A stretch of DNA of 64,000 nt from Pseudonocardia sp. EC080619-01. GTDB taxonomy: Bacteria; Actinomycetota; Actinomycetes; Mycobacteriales; Pseudonocardiaceae. The stretch is taken from positions 5,626,501 through 5,690,500 of the forward strand of contig NZ_CP012184.1 of the NCBI RefSeq assembly GCF_001420995.1. The letters are read 5' to 3'. The position numbers and the translations under genes are program-made. The notes below the pieces were generated by a model, which did not search any database, had not been told where the DNA came from, and worked only from the letters and a program-made list of their open reading frames with translations. Below, piece by piece: positions 30,906-39,258 of the stretch (positions within the stretch are counted from its first letter, which is position 1; every line of letters starts with the position of its first letter).

Positions 30906-32095
30906 GCGGGCACCCCGCGGCGGCGTGCGGTCTGGCCGGCGAGGACGTCGTCGAGCCGGTCGGCGTCCCAGCCCTCGCGGACCGCGCGCAGCAGCACCGC
31001 GGCCGGGGACGGCGGGGCGAGCCCGTCGACCGGCGGATCGGCGTCGAGGTCGGTCGGGAAGGCGTAGCCCTCCGCGGCGGCGGACACGGCGTGCGCGACC
31101 AGCTCGTCGGGCGCCCCGCCGGTGTGCATCCGCCGCAGGGCGGGGAACACGGCGCGGGCCATCGCGGCCCGGTCGGCGCTCTCCATCGCCCGGCCGAACG
31201 CCGACGACACCTGCAGCAGGTTCGCCATCCGGCGGACGCCGGCGGACCGGTTGTGCCCGGCCCCGTGGATCAGCGCCGGGTTGAAGAACACCGCGTCGCC
31301 CGCGGCGAGGGGCAGCTGCACGTGGGCGTCCGCGAAGTACTCCCGGAACTCGGGACGGCCGGCGACCAGGTAGCCGTGCGGGTAGGTCTGCGAGCCGGGC
31401 AGGTACATCGTCGGCCCGGACTCGACGGGCATGTCGCAGTGCGCGACGGCGCCCTGCAGGGTCAGCGCGGGGGAGAGGCGGTGGACGTGCGCCGGGTAGC
31501 GGGCCGCGCCGGCCGCGTCCATGAAACCGAGGTGGTAGTCGCGGTGCGGGTTCTGCGCGGCACCGCCCGGGTTCACCACGTTGACCTGCGACGTCACCTG
31601 GTAGCCCGGGCCGAGCCAGGCCTCGCACACCAGCGCGGTGAGCGGGTTGGCGTAGTACGCGGTGAACACCTCGGGGGCGCGCAGCGCGAGCTTCTCGACG
31701 GCGTTCCAGATCCGGTCGTTCGCCCCGGGCTTCGCGAAGTGGTCGCCCGCGACCGCGCCGGAGGCGCGCTGCTCCGCGATCATCGCGTCGAACGCGGACG
31801 TCGCCGGGCCCAGCTCGGCCGCGGCGAACGCACCGGTGAACACGGCGATGCCGGGCCCGTCGAGCAGGGTGTGCACCAGCTCGGCCTGCACGGCGCGCCG
31901 TCCCTCGGGCGTCGCGGCCTCGGCGGTCAGGTCGGCGGCCCGGTAGAGCGGCACGCCCTGCTCGATCGTCGTCGCCCGCGGGTGCGCGGCGGGATCGGTG
32001 CCCCGCTCGACGTGCGCACGCAGGTCCTCGACCCGGGCCTCGGCCGGGTCCAGCCAGGCCGGGTCGCGGGTGGCTGCCCAGGGTGTCGTGGTCAC
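30902..32095 (-). CDS. Phytanoyl-CoA dioxygenase (PhyH) family protein
   Basis: 397-aa Fe(II)/2-oxoglutarate oxygenase of the PhyH type. The 2-His-1-carboxylate facial triad is visible as HRDYH near residue 185 and a distal His in FNPALIHGAGHN near residue 285, followed by the 2-oxoglutarate-binding Arg (HNRSAGVRR). Members hydroxylate lipids, amino acids and small natural products. It is the first gene of a leftward operon with an SDR, an inositol-dehydrogenase-like gene and an IolE-like gene, behind a LacI-type operator. A role in oxidising or dealkylating a modified cyclitol is a guess. Confidence 0.87.
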   Translation of the reverse strand: MTTTPWAATRDPAWLDPAEARVEDLRAHVERGTDPAAHPRATTIEQGVPLYRAADLTAEAATPEGRRAVQAELVHTLLDGPGIAVFTGAFAAAELGPATSAFDAMIAEQRASGAVAGDHFAKPGANDRIWNAVEKLALRAPEVFTAYYANPLTALVCEAWLGPGYQVTSQVNVVNPGGAAQNPHRDYHLGFMDAAGAARYPAHVHRLSPALTLQGAVAHCDMPVESGPTMYLPGSQTYPHGYLVAGRPEFREYFADAHVQLPLAAGDAVFFNPALIHGAGHNRSAGVRRMANLLQVSSAFGRAMESADRAAMARAVFPALRRMHTGGAPDELVAHAVSAAAEGYAFPTDLDADPPVDGLAPPSPAAVLLRAVREGWDADRLDDVLAGQTARRRGVPA

Positions 32096-32127
32096 GGGGA
32101 CCTCCTCAGCTCCTCGTCGAGCGCGCC

Positions 32128-32141
32128 TTAAAACGCTTTAA
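32128..32141. promoter_or_regulatory. LacI-type operator upstream of the PhyH operon
   Basis: TTAAAACGCTTTAA, a CG-centred dyad (12 of 14 bases symmetric) typical for LacI regulators. It lies 33 bp upstream of the PhyH start and 70 bp upstream of the divergent LacI2 gene. Confidence 0.75.
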
Positions 32142-32174
32142 TGACGGGGTCGAGTCTCCGGGCTCGTGGCTGAT

Positions 32175-32188
32175 CATGTCAAGACAAA
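32175..32188 (-). promoter_or_regulatory. GntR-type operator, site B, with -35 box
   Basis: The reverse complement reads TTTGTCTTGACATG, matching the TTTGTC-N2-GACA operator. TTGACA inside it is a consensus -35 for leftward transcription, but I see no good -10 box 17 bp on. Confidence 0.6.
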
Positions 32189-32210
32189 CTCGTGGAGGAG
32201 GTGCGGCGCG

Positions 32211-33242
32211 ATGATGCGGGACGTGACCGACCGATCGACCGCCCGCCGTCCCCGGCTCTCGGACGTCGCCGCCGAGGTCGGGTTGTCCCCGGCGTCGGTG
32301 TCGCTGGTGCTGCGCGGCGCGCCGGGCCCGAGTGCGGAGACCCGGGAACGGGTCCTGGCCGCGGCCGACCGGCTCGGCTACCGGCCGGACCGGGCCGCGA
32401 GCCTGCTGGCGAGCCGGCGCAGCGGGACCCTCGGGGTGGTCCTCGACATCCGCTCCACCTACCACGCCGAGCTCGTCGAGCAGCTCCTCGAGATCGCCGA
32501 GCGCCGCGGGCACGATCTCGTGCTGGGCGCGCGGTCGCCGTCGCGGGACGAGCGCCGGGCCGTGGAGTCGCTGGTGGACTCGCGGTGCGAGGCGCTGGTG
32601 CTGCTCGGCAGCGACGCCCCGGCCGCCCGGCTCGCCGAGCTCGGCCGCCAGCTGCCGGTCGTCGCCGTCGGGCGCCGGCTGCCGGGGACCGGGGTCGACG
32701 TCGTCCGGGTCCCCGACGACGAGGGCGCCCGCGAGCAGGTCCAGCACCTGATCGGCCTGGGGCACCGGGAGATCGTGCACGTCGACGGCGGGCGCGGCTC
32801 GATCGCCGCGGACCGCCGGAAGGGCTACCGGGCGGCGATGCGCGCGGCCGGCCTGACCGACCGGGTGCTGCCCGGCGGGCACGGGGAGGCCGACGGTGCC
32901 CGCGCCGCCGCGACCCTGCTGGACGGCACCACGGACCTGCCCACCGCGGTCGCGGTGTTCAACGACCGGTGCGCCGTCGGACTGCTGGACGCGCTGAGCC
33001 GGGCCGGGACGGGTGTGCCGGGGACCGTCTCCGTCGCCGGGTACGACGACAGTCCGCTGTCCCGGCTGGCGCACGTGGACCTGACGACGGTCAGCCAGGA
33101 CGTCCCGGGCACCGCCGAGCACGTCCTCGACCTGGTGGCCGAGCGGCTCGACGGCGACCGGACCGCGGCCCGGGAGGTGGTGCTGGCGCCGCGGCTCGTG
33201 GTGCGGGGGACGACGGCCCCGCCGCGCCCCGCCGCGGTGTGA
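32211..33242 (+). CDS. LacI-family transcriptional regulator (LacI2)
   Basis: 343 aa. The HTH is at about residues 15-38 (RLSDVAAEVGLSPASVSLVLRG), the hinge is GYRPDRAASLLASRRS, and an effector domain ends LVVRGTTAPP. ATG at 32211 follows GGAGGAGG by 9 nt; ATG at 32214 is an alternative. It diverges from the PhyH-SDR operon across a TTAAAACGCTTTAA operator, so it is probably the repressor of that operon. Shares the HVDGG motif and overall sequence with LacI1 and LacI3. Confidence 0.92.
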   Translation: MMRDVTDRSTARRPRLSDVAAEVGLSPASVSLVLRGAPGPSAETRERVLAAADRLGYRPDRAASLLASRRSGTLGVVLDIRSTYHAELVEQLLEIAERRGHDLVLGARSPSRDERRAVESLVDSRCEALVLLGSDAPAARLAELGRQLPVVAVGRRLPGTGVDVVRVPDDEGAREQVQHLIGLGHREIVHVDGGRGSIAADRRKGYRAAMRAAGLTDRVLPGGHGEADGARAAATLLDGTTDLPTAVAVFNDRCAVGLLDALSRAGTGVPGTVSVAGYDDSPLSRLAHVDLTTVSQDVPGTAEHVLDLVAERLDGDRTAAREVVLAPRLVVRGTTAPPRPAAV

Positions 33243-33264
33243 CGGGGCGCCGCGGTCCCGCCGG

Positions 33265-34275
33265 TCAGAGCCGGAGCGGTGCCCGGCGCGGCCGCGGCTC
33301 CATCCCGGCCGCGCGGTAGACGGCGTCGATCAGCTCGGCCGTCGCGACGGCGTCGTCGAGGTCCAGCGGGAACGGCTCCCGCCCGCGCAGGTGCGCCCGC
33401 AACGCCTCCAGCTGGTAGGTGTAGGTCGGCCGGGTGCCGAGGTGCTCCGTGCGGGTGACACCACCGGCCCGCACCTCGATCCGGTCGTCCCGGGTCGGCA
33501 GGACGACGTTGCGGGCCAGCGCCTCGCCGCGCTCGCCGACCACCCGGGCGGTGATCGTCCAGCCGTCGGCGTCCATGTCGCAGTGCGCCGCGCCCGTCGC
33601 CCCGGACGGGAACCCGAGGTCCGCGGTCACCGACGCGTCGACGCCGGGGGAACGCTCCCGCGCCGTCGCCGCCGTCACCGTGGGCTCGCCGCCCAGCTGC
33701 GCGCCGAGCCGGCGCTGGATGTGCAGCGCGTAGCAGCCCAGGTCCATCAGCGCGCCACCGGCGAGGTCCAGTGACCAGCGGGGATCGGTGTCCGGCGGTG
33801 CGGGCATCCGGAACGTCGTCTCGACCGTCGTGATCCGGCCGAGCTCCCCGGAGCCGGTGATCGCGGCGAGCCGCCGGAACACCGGGTGGTGGACGTGGTG
33901 GAACCCCTCGACGACCGTCACCCCGGCGGCGCGGGCCGCAGCGGCGACCTCACGGGCCTCGCCGGCGTCGGACGCGAACGGCTTCTCGCTCAGCACGTGC
34001 TTGCCGGCCGCGACGGCCGCGAGGTTCCAGGGGCCGTGCAGCGCGTTGGCCAGCGGGTTGTAGACGACCTCGACCCCGGGATCGTCGAGCACGGCGGCGT
34101 AGTCGTCGTGCACCCGGTCGACGCCGTGCTCGGCGGCGAAGCGCTCGGCCCGGCCGCGGTCGCGCGCGGCGACGGCGACGAGGCGGTCCCCGGTCTCCGC
34201 GGCCGGGGCACAGAGCGCCTCGCCGGCGATCCGGGCGGCGCCCAGGATCCCGATCCGCAGTGGACGGTCGTTCAC
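33265..34275 (-). CDS. Gfo/Idh/MocA-family oxidoreductase, xylose/dihydrodiol dehydrogenase-like
   Basis: 336 aa. N-terminal Rossmann motif RIGILGAARIAGEAL; EKP motif LSEKPFASDAGEAREV near residue 98; then VVEGFHHVHHPVF and GGALMDLGCYALH, the pattern of D-xylose dehydrogenases and trans-dihydrodiol dehydrogenases, distinct from IolG. GTG start follows GAGGAGG by 4 nt. It lies 29 bp downstream of the ABC ATPase gene and converges on LacI2. It probably oxidises the sugar or cyclitol imported by that ABC system. Confidence 0.87.
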   Translation of the reverse strand: MNDRPLRIGILGAARIAGEALCAPAAETGDRLVAVAARDRGRAERFAAEHGVDRVHDDYAAVLDDPGVEVVYNPLANALHGPWNLAAVAAGKHVLSEKPFASDAGEAREVAAAARAAGVTVVEGFHHVHHPVFRRLAAITGSGELGRITTVETTFRMPAPPDTDPRWSLDLAGGALMDLGCYALHIQRRLGAQLGGEPTVTAATARERSPGVDASVTADLGFPSGATGAAHCDMDADGWTITARVVGERGEALARNVVLPTRDDRIEVRAGGVTRTEHLGTRPTYTYQLEALRAHLRGREPFPLDLDDAVATAELIDAVYRAAGMEPRPRRAPLRL

Positions 34276-34304
34276 TGTTCCTCCTCGCGGTGGTGCGGGT
34301 GCGG

Positions 34305-35120
34305 TCAGCGCTGCAGCTCGTGCGACAGCTCGGCGAGCTCCTGACCGCCCGCCATCTCGGTGGTGAGCTCCTCCAGGGAGACCTCGGAGCGCGCCCGGTC
34401 GAGCACCCGGCGGCCGAGCTTCAGGATGATGAAGTGGTCGCCGACCATGTAGGCGTGGTGCGGGTTGTGGGTGATGAAGACGACGCCGAGGCCGGCGTCG
34501 CGGGCCGCGGCGGTGTACCGGAGGACGACCCCGGACTGCTTGACGCCCAGCGCCGCCGTCGGCTCGTCGAGGATCAGCACCCGGGCACCGAAGTAGACGG
34601 CCCGGGCGATCGCCACGCACTGGCGCTGGCCGCCGGACAGCGTCCCGATGGGCTGGTTGATGTCCTTGACCTGGATACCCATCTTCCTCAGCTCGGCGTC
34701 GGCGATCTCGCGCATCCCGCGGATGTCGAGCGGGGCGAGCGGGTAGTTGCCCTTCCGCAGCTCGGAGCCGAGGAAGAAGTTCCGCCACACCTCCATCAGC
34801 CCGACCACGGCCAGGTCCTGGTAGACGGTCGCGATGCCCAGGTCCAGGGACTGCCGGGGCGAGGAGAAGGTGACGTCCTCGTCGTGCACGGTCAGCGTGC
34901 CCTCGGAGTGCGGGTGCAGTCCGGACATGATCTTGATGAGGGTCGACTTCCCGGCGCCGTTGTCACCGAGCACGCAGGTGACCTCGCCCGCCCGGACGGT
35001 CAGGTCGATGCCCTCCAGGGCACGGATGGCGCCGTAGGTCTTCCCGATCCCGGCCATCCGGACGAGTGGGGTGCCGGCCCGCAGGTCGGACGCGGCGTGG
35101 TCGGAGATCGTGTCGGTCAT
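34305..35120 (-). CDS. Sugar ABC transporter ATP-binding protein
   Basis: 271-aa single-cassette ATPase of the ribose/inositol importer family. Walker A GDNGAGKST near residue 53, signature LSGGQRQCVAIARAV near 158, Walker B VLILDEPTAAL near 180, and switch histidine in FITHNPHH. Many RbsA/XylG proteins have two cassettes; this one has one, like FrcA. ATG at 35120 has GGAAG 8 nt upstream; GTG at 35129, overlapping the permease stop, is an alternative. It energises the permease encoded next to it. Confidence 0.93.
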   Translation of the reverse strand: MTDTISDHAASDLRAGTPLVRMAGIGKTYGAIRALEGIDLTVRAGEVTCVLGDNGAGKSTLIKIMSGLHPHSEGTLTVHDEDVTFSSPRQSLDLGIATVYQDLAVVGLMEVWRNFFLGSELRKGNYPLAPLDIRGMREIADAELRKMGIQVKDINQPIGTLSGGQRQCVAIARAVYFGARVLILDEPTAALGVKQSGVVLRYTAAARDAGLGVVFITHNPHHAYMVGDHFIILKLGRRVLDRARSEVSLEELTTEMAGGQELAELSHELQR

Positions 35121-35125
35121 CGTCG

Positions 35126-36196
35126 TCACTTCCGCGTCGAGGCGTAGTTCTTGATGTAGAGGTTCAGCACGACCGCGAGCAGCAGCATCGCGCCCAGGAA
35201 CGTGTAGAACCAGTTCGGGTCGAAGCCGGCGAACACGATGCCCTGGGTGGTCATGCCGAGGATGAAGGCGCCGATCGCGGCGCCGATCGCCGAACCGAAA
35301 CCGCCGGTGAGCAGGCAGCCGCCGACCACCGCGGCGACGATGTAGATCAGCTCGTTGCCGACCCCGAGCCCGGACTGCACGGACGAGAAGTTGAACAGGA
35401 TGTGCATCCCGAGTACCCAGCCGACGAACCCGACGCCCATGAACAGGCCGATCTTGACCCGCTTCACCGGGACGCCGACGGCGCGGGCGGACGCGGCGTT
35501 GCCGCCCGCCGCGAAGATCCAGTTGCCGAGGCGGGTGCGGAACAGGATCCAGGACGCGACGGCCGCGAGCCCGAGCCACCAGAAGACCGTCACCTTGACC
35601 GTCATGAACCCCAGCGGGACGTCGGAGGCGAAGATCGTGTGCGCCGAGACGAAGCCGTCGAGCTCGGAGGCGTTGTCGGTCGCGACGGTGCCGGTGATAC
35701 CCTTGGTGACGCCGATGTTGGCGCCGCGCAGGATGAAGAACATCGACAGCGTGATCAGGAAGCTGGGGATGCCGGTCGTCACGACCAGCCACCCGTTGAC
35801 GAAGCCGACCAGCAGCGCGACGACCAGGCTCAGCACGACGCCGACCCACATGTTCAGCGACAGCTGGTAGGTGATCAGGGCGGCGGTGAGCGCGGAGGTG
35901 GTCACCGCGACGCCGGAGGACAGGTCGAACTCGCCGCCGATCATGAGCAGCGCCACGCCGACCGCGACGATGCCGATGGTCGACGACGCGTACAGCACGG
36001 TCGCGAAGGAGTCGAGCGTCCGGAACGGCTCGGCGATGGCGTAGAAGAAGACGAAGATCGCCAGGGCGGCCGCGACCGTGCCCGCCTCGGGCCGGGTGAA
36101 CAGCCGGGCGGACAGCGACCGGGCCTGCGAGGCCGGCGGTGCGGGGTCCGGTTCGGTGGTGGCGCCGGTCGTGCCGGCGGCGGTGGGTGTGCTCAT
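35126..36196 (-). CDS. Sugar ABC transporter permease
   Basis: 356-aa membrane protein of the RbsC/branched-chain permease family with about 10 predicted TM segments. Features: a Thr/Pro-rich cytoplasmic N-terminus of about 40 residues, the family motif GGEFDLSSGVAVTTSAL near residue 110, and the coupling-loop region GGFGSAIGAAIGAFILGM. It lies 69 bp downstream of the binding-protein gene and just upstream of the ATPase gene. It forms the import channel for a sugar or inositol. Confidence 0.92.
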   Translation of the reverse strand: MSTPTAAGTTGATTEPDPAPPASQARSLSARLFTRPEAGTVAAALAIFVFFYAIAEPFRTLDSFATVLYASSTIGIVAVGVALLMIGGEFDLSSGVAVTTSALTAALITYQLSLNMWVGVVLSLVVALLVGFVNGWLVVTTGIPSFLITLSMFFILRGANIGVTKGITGTVATDNASELDGFVSAHTIFASDVPLGFMTVKVTVFWWLGLAAVASWILFRTRLGNWIFAAGGNAASARAVGVPVKRVKIGLFMGVGFVGWVLGMHILFNFSSVQSGLGVGNELIYIVAAVVGGCLLTGGFGSAIGAAIGAFILGMTTQGIVFAGFDPNWFYTFLGAMLLLAVVLNLYIKNYASTRK

Positions 36197-36265
36197 GGGT
36201 GGGCTCCTGGAGGAGGGGACACCCGGGGGCGACGGTCGTCGGTGCCGCCCCCGGGGGAGCCGCCG

Positions 36266-37237
36266 TCAGCGGGTGTTGGCCTCGGTGTAGGGCAGGATCT
36301 GGGCGATGTTGGACGCGTCGACCACGGACGGACCGGTGAGCGTCGGCTTCCCGCCGCCGATGTCGTTGCCGTTGGAGAGGTTCAGCCACAGCGACTCGAC
36401 GGCCAGGTAGCCCTGGACGTAGGGCTGCTGGTCGACCGAGAAGGCGATCCGCCCGTCCTGGATGGCCTTGGCGGCGTCCTGGTTGAGGTCGAAGGTCGCG
36501 ATCTTCGCGGTCGAGCCGGTGCCCTGCTGGGCCTGCAGCGCCGCCATCGCGATCGGCGCGCCGAGGGTGACGACGTCGGTGATCGCGGGGTCCTCGGCCA
36601 GCTTCGCGTTCAGGGTCTGCTGGACCGACGGCAGGTCGGCCCCGTTGACCTGGATGTTCTCGGTGTTCGGGTAGCCCTTCTTGACGCCCTGGCAGCGGGT
36701 CTCCAGCGCCACCGAGCCCTGGGCCTGGATGACGCAGAGGGTCTTGCCGCCCGGGCTCAGCGCGGTCAGCTTCTCGCCGACGGTCTGGCCGGCGAGGGTC
36801 TCGTCGGAGCCGAAGTACATCGTCGCGCCGGCGGCCTTGTACTGGTCGATGCCCTGGTTGAACGCGACGACCGGGATGCCGGAGTCGGCGGCCTTCTTCG
36901 CGACCGGGACGACGGCGTCGGCGCTGGACAGCGTCACGGCGATCCCGTCGACCTTCGAGTCGATCGCGTTCTGCACCAGCGTCGCCTGCTCGGGCCCCTG
37001 CTCGTTGTTCGAGTACTTGAGGTCGATCCCGTGCGTCGCGGCCGCGTCCTCGGCGCCCGCGCGGATCTTGTCCCAGAACGTGTCACCCGCCTGCTCGTGG
37101 GTGACCATCGCGATCGTGTAGCGCTGCCCCTGGTCCGCGGCGTCGTTCTGGGCCCCGCCCTGGCTGCTGCAGGCGGTGAGCCCGGCCAGCAGCGAGACGG
37201 CGGCCAGTCCGACGGCGACCTTCCGAATACTCCTCAT
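36266..37237 (-). CDS. Sugar ABC transporter substrate-binding lipoprotein
   Basis: 323-aa periplasmic-binding-protein-fold lipoprotein. It begins with a lipoprotein signal (MRSIRKVAVGLAAVSLLAG, lipobox LTAC, Cys at about residue 23) followed by a Ser/Gly/Gln linker. The RbsB-type fold is shown by IAMVTHEQAGDTFWDKI, GIAVTLSSADAVVP and VVAFNQGID. It captures the substrate outside the membrane for the permease and ATPase next to it. It is the first gene of the leftward transport operon; GntR2 is divergent across a perfect operator. Inositol is the likeliest ligand from context. Confidence 0.92.
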   Translation of the reverse strand: MRSIRKVAVGLAAVSLLAGLTACSSQGGAQNDAADQGQRYTIAMVTHEQAGDTFWDKIRAGAEDAAATHGIDLKYSNNEQGPEQATLVQNAIDSKVDGIAVTLSSADAVVPVAKKAADSGIPVVAFNQGIDQYKAAGATMYFGSDETLAGQTVGEKLTALSPGGKTLCVIQAQGSVALETRCQGVKKGYPNTENIQVNGADLPSVQQTLNAKLAEDPAITDVVTLGAPIAMAALQAQQGTGSTAKIATFDLNQDAAKAIQDGRIAFSVDQQPYVQGYLAVESLWLNLSNGNDIGGGKPTLTGPSVVDASNIAQILPYTEANTR

Positions 37238-37347
37238 CGAGCATCAGTTCTCTCTGTGATCGCGATCGGCTCGGTCGCCGTCCGCGGGGGTGGGTGGTCC
37301 GCTCCGGCCGGGCCCCGACGTCCGGAGAGTGATGCAGACCACGGACA

Positions 37348-37376
37348 GGTGTACGCTGCCGCACACGTCACGTCAA
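37348..37376 (-). promoter_or_regulatory. Predicted promoter of the ABC transporter operon
   Basis: Minus-strand TTGACG (37376-37371), 17-bp spacer, TACACC (37353-37348). The -35 box ends 2 bp from the GntR-type palindrome at 37379-37394, the same spacing plan as at the iolC promoter. Confidence 0.5.
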
Positions 37377-37378
37377 TG

Positions 37379-37394
37379 CTTTGTCCTGACAAAG
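37379..37394. promoter_or_regulatory. GntR-type operator, site C (perfect palindrome)
   Basis: CTTTGTCCTGACAAAG, a perfect 7+2+7 dyad between the binding-protein gene and GntR2. Degenerate versions are at 27363, 32175 and 41816. Confidence 0.8.
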
Positions 37395-37424
37395 ATGGTC
37401 GATCGTCACATGTGGGGAGGCGCG

Positions 37425-38153
37425 GTGACCGGGCCGTCGGGCCAGGTGGACCGGGGGAGCCCGGTGCCGCTCTACTTCCAGGTCGCGACCCGGATCCGGG
37501 GCATGGTCGAGTCCGGCGAGCTGCCCGCGGGGAGCCGGCTCCCCGCCGAGGCGGAGCTCGCCGCCCGCACCGGCGCGAGCCGTCCGAGCCTGCGCCGCGC
37601 CGTGTCCTACCTGGTCGAGCAGGGGGTGCTGGCCCGCAGGCGCGGCGCCGGGACCCGGGTGCTGCCCACCCGGATGGAGCGACCGGTCGATCTCACGAGC
37701 CTCCACGACGACCTCGCCCGCGACGGCCGCGCCCCGGCCACCGTGCTGCGGGCGTTCTCCGTCGGGCCGGTCGGTGACGTCGTCGCCGCGGCGCTCGGGA
37801 TCCCGCCCTCGGCCCCGGCGGCGCGGTTCGAGCGGCTGCGCCTCGCCGGTGGGGAGCCGCTCGCGCTGATGACGAACGTCGTCCCGGCCGACGTGCTCCC
37901 GCTGCGCCCGGACGATCTCACCGGGCACGGCCTCTACGAGCTCCTCCGTGCCGGCGGGCACGCGCCGCGCTCGGCCCGGCAGGTCGTGGGGGCGCGGGCC
38001 GCCGGTGCCGCCGAGGCCGCCGCGCTCGACGAACCCCCCGGCGCCCCGCTGCTGACGATGACCCGCACCGCCTGGGACGAGACCGGCCGCGCGGTGGAGT
38101 ACGGCTCCCACCTGTACCGCCCGACCCGCTACGCCGTCGAACTGACCCTGTGA
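37425..38153 (+). CDS. GntR/HutC-family transcriptional regulator (GntR2)
   Basis: 242-aa regulator. Its winged HTH is at about residues 12-80 (SPVPLYFQVATRIRGMVESGEL; RTGASRPSLRRAVSYLVEQGVL). A UTRA domain follows, containing LMTNVVPADV and YGSHLYRPTRYA. I chose GTG at 37425 because GGGGAGG lies 4 nt upstream; in-frame ATGs at 37395 and 37410 have no site. It diverges from the ABC transporter operon across a perfect TTTGTC-N2-GACAAA operator. Its stop codon is the first TGA of repeat copy 2. Paralogue of GntR1. Confidence 0.9.
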   Translation: MTGPSGQVDRGSPVPLYFQVATRIRGMVESGELPAGSRLPAEAELAARTGASRPSLRRAVSYLVEQGVLARRRGAGTRVLPTRMERPVDLTSLHDDLARDGRAPATVLRAFSVGPVGDVVAAALGIPPSAPAARFERLRLAGGEPLALMTNVVPADVLPLRPDDLTGHGLYELLRAGGHAPRSARQVVGARAAGAAEAAALDEPPGAPLLTMTRTAWDETGRAVEYGSHLYRPTRYAVELTL

Positions 38154-38212
38154 TCACGGATCCGGAAGCGGGGCGGCCACATCCGGCCGCCCCGCTGCCC
38201 GATCCGTGATCA
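38151..38212. repeat. 62-bp palindromic repeat, copy 2
   Basis: Starts TGATCACGGATCCGGAAGCG, has the core GCGGCCACATCCGGCCG, and ends GCCCGATCCGTGATCA. The left TGA is the stop of GntR2. Confidence 0.9.
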
Positions 38213-38282
38213 GGCGTTCGCTCGCGGGAACGGCGGAGCCGGTTCCGGCGTGGGGCGGGGGTCGGGGGCGCAGGGTCGGGGC

Positions 38283-39203
38283 ATGGAGCTCGACCGGCTG
38301 CTGCGGCACCAGGACGGCGTCGTGTCCGTCGCGCAGGCGGTCGCGTGCGGGGTCTCGGCGCGCACCCTGCGGCGGTGGGTCGCGACGGGGCGGTTCTCGT
38401 CACCGCTGCCGGGCGTGCTCCTCGGGGGAGGGCATCCGTTCGGTGCCGCGGCCCGCTGCCGCGCCGCCGTGTTCTGGGCGGGACCGTCGGCGCTGCTGGC
38501 GGGCCCGGCCGCCGCCTGGTGGCACCGGATGCTCGACACGGCGCCGTCGACGGTCGGGGTCACCGTCCCCCGGTCCGTGGGCCGCACGCCCCGCCCGGGG
38601 GTCCGTCTCCGGCGCCGGGACATCGCCCCCGCCGACCGGACGGAGGCCCGTGGGCTCGCCCTCACCGCCCGGCCCCTGACCGCGCTCGAGACGGCGATCG
38701 CGGTCCGGGACGGTGCGGCGTTCCTGGACCGGGCGCTGCAACGGTGGGTCACGTTCGAGGACCTGCACGCCGCCTGGTGCCGGATGAGCGGCGCGACCGG
38801 CGCCACCGCGGCACGGAGTCTCCTGGTCGTGGCCGGGGACCGGGCGGCATCGCACGCCGAACGACGCCTCGTCCGGCTGCTGCGCGACGCCGGCGTGACC
38901 GGCTGGGTCCTCGGGTACGCGTTCGGCCCGTACGAGCTCGACCTGGCCTTCCCGGAGCAGCGCGTCGCGATCGAGCTCGACGGCTGGGCGTGGCACAGCG
39001 ACGTCGAACGCTTCCGCCGGGACCGGAGCAAGGGCAACGACCTGGTGACCGCCGGCTGGACGCTGCTCCGCGTGACCTGGCACGACCTGGACACGGCCCC
39101 CGCCCGGGTCGTGGCCCAGCTCCGGCACGCCCTGAGCCGGCCCGTGATCACGGATCGGGAAGCCACGCGGCCATATGTGACCGGGCGGCTTCCGGATCGG
39201 TGA
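38283..39203 (+). CDS. AbiEi-like N-terminal plus DUF559 (Vsr-like nuclease fold) protein
   Basis: 306 aa. The N-terminus (about residues 1-60, ELDRLLRHQDGVVSVAQAVACG then TLRRWVATGRFSS) is a winged-helix domain like that of AbiEi antitoxins. The C-terminus (about 215-285) is a DUF559 domain: YELDLAFPEQRVAIELDGWAWH, then RFRRDRSKGNDLVTAGW and LLRVTWHDL, with the Asp/Glu/His pattern of the very-short-patch-repair-like nuclease fold. Its function is unknown. No toxin gene is adjacent. The last 20 codons are encoded by repeat copy 3, and the stop is that repeat's right-hand TGA. Confidence 0.82.
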   Translation: MELDRLLRHQDGVVSVAQAVACGVSARTLRRWVATGRFSSPLPGVLLGGGHPFGAAARCRAAVFWAGPSALLAGPAAAWWHRMLDTAPSTVGVTVPRSVGRTPRPGVRLRRRDIAPADRTEARGLALTARPLTALETAIAVRDGAAFLDRALQRWVTFEDLHAAWCRMSGATGATAARSLLVVAGDRAASHAERRLVRLLRDAGVTGWVLGYAFGPYELDLAFPEQRVAIELDGWAWHSDVERFRRDRSKGNDLVTAGWTLLRVTWHDLDTAPARVVAQLRHALSRPVITDREATRPYVTGRLPDR

Positions 39204-39206
39204 TCA
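39145..39206. repeat. 62-bp palindromic repeat, copy 3
   Basis: Starts TGATCACGGATCGGGAAGCC and ends GGCTTCCGGATCGGTGATCA. The most diverged core (CGGCCATATGTGACCGG). It lies inside the 3' end of the DUF559 gene and supplies its C-terminal residues and stop codon. Confidence 0.88.
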
Positions 39207-39258
39207 GCGGTCGTCGTGGCTTGACCATGCCGTTACGGCACGGCGTTTCATCGGGGGT

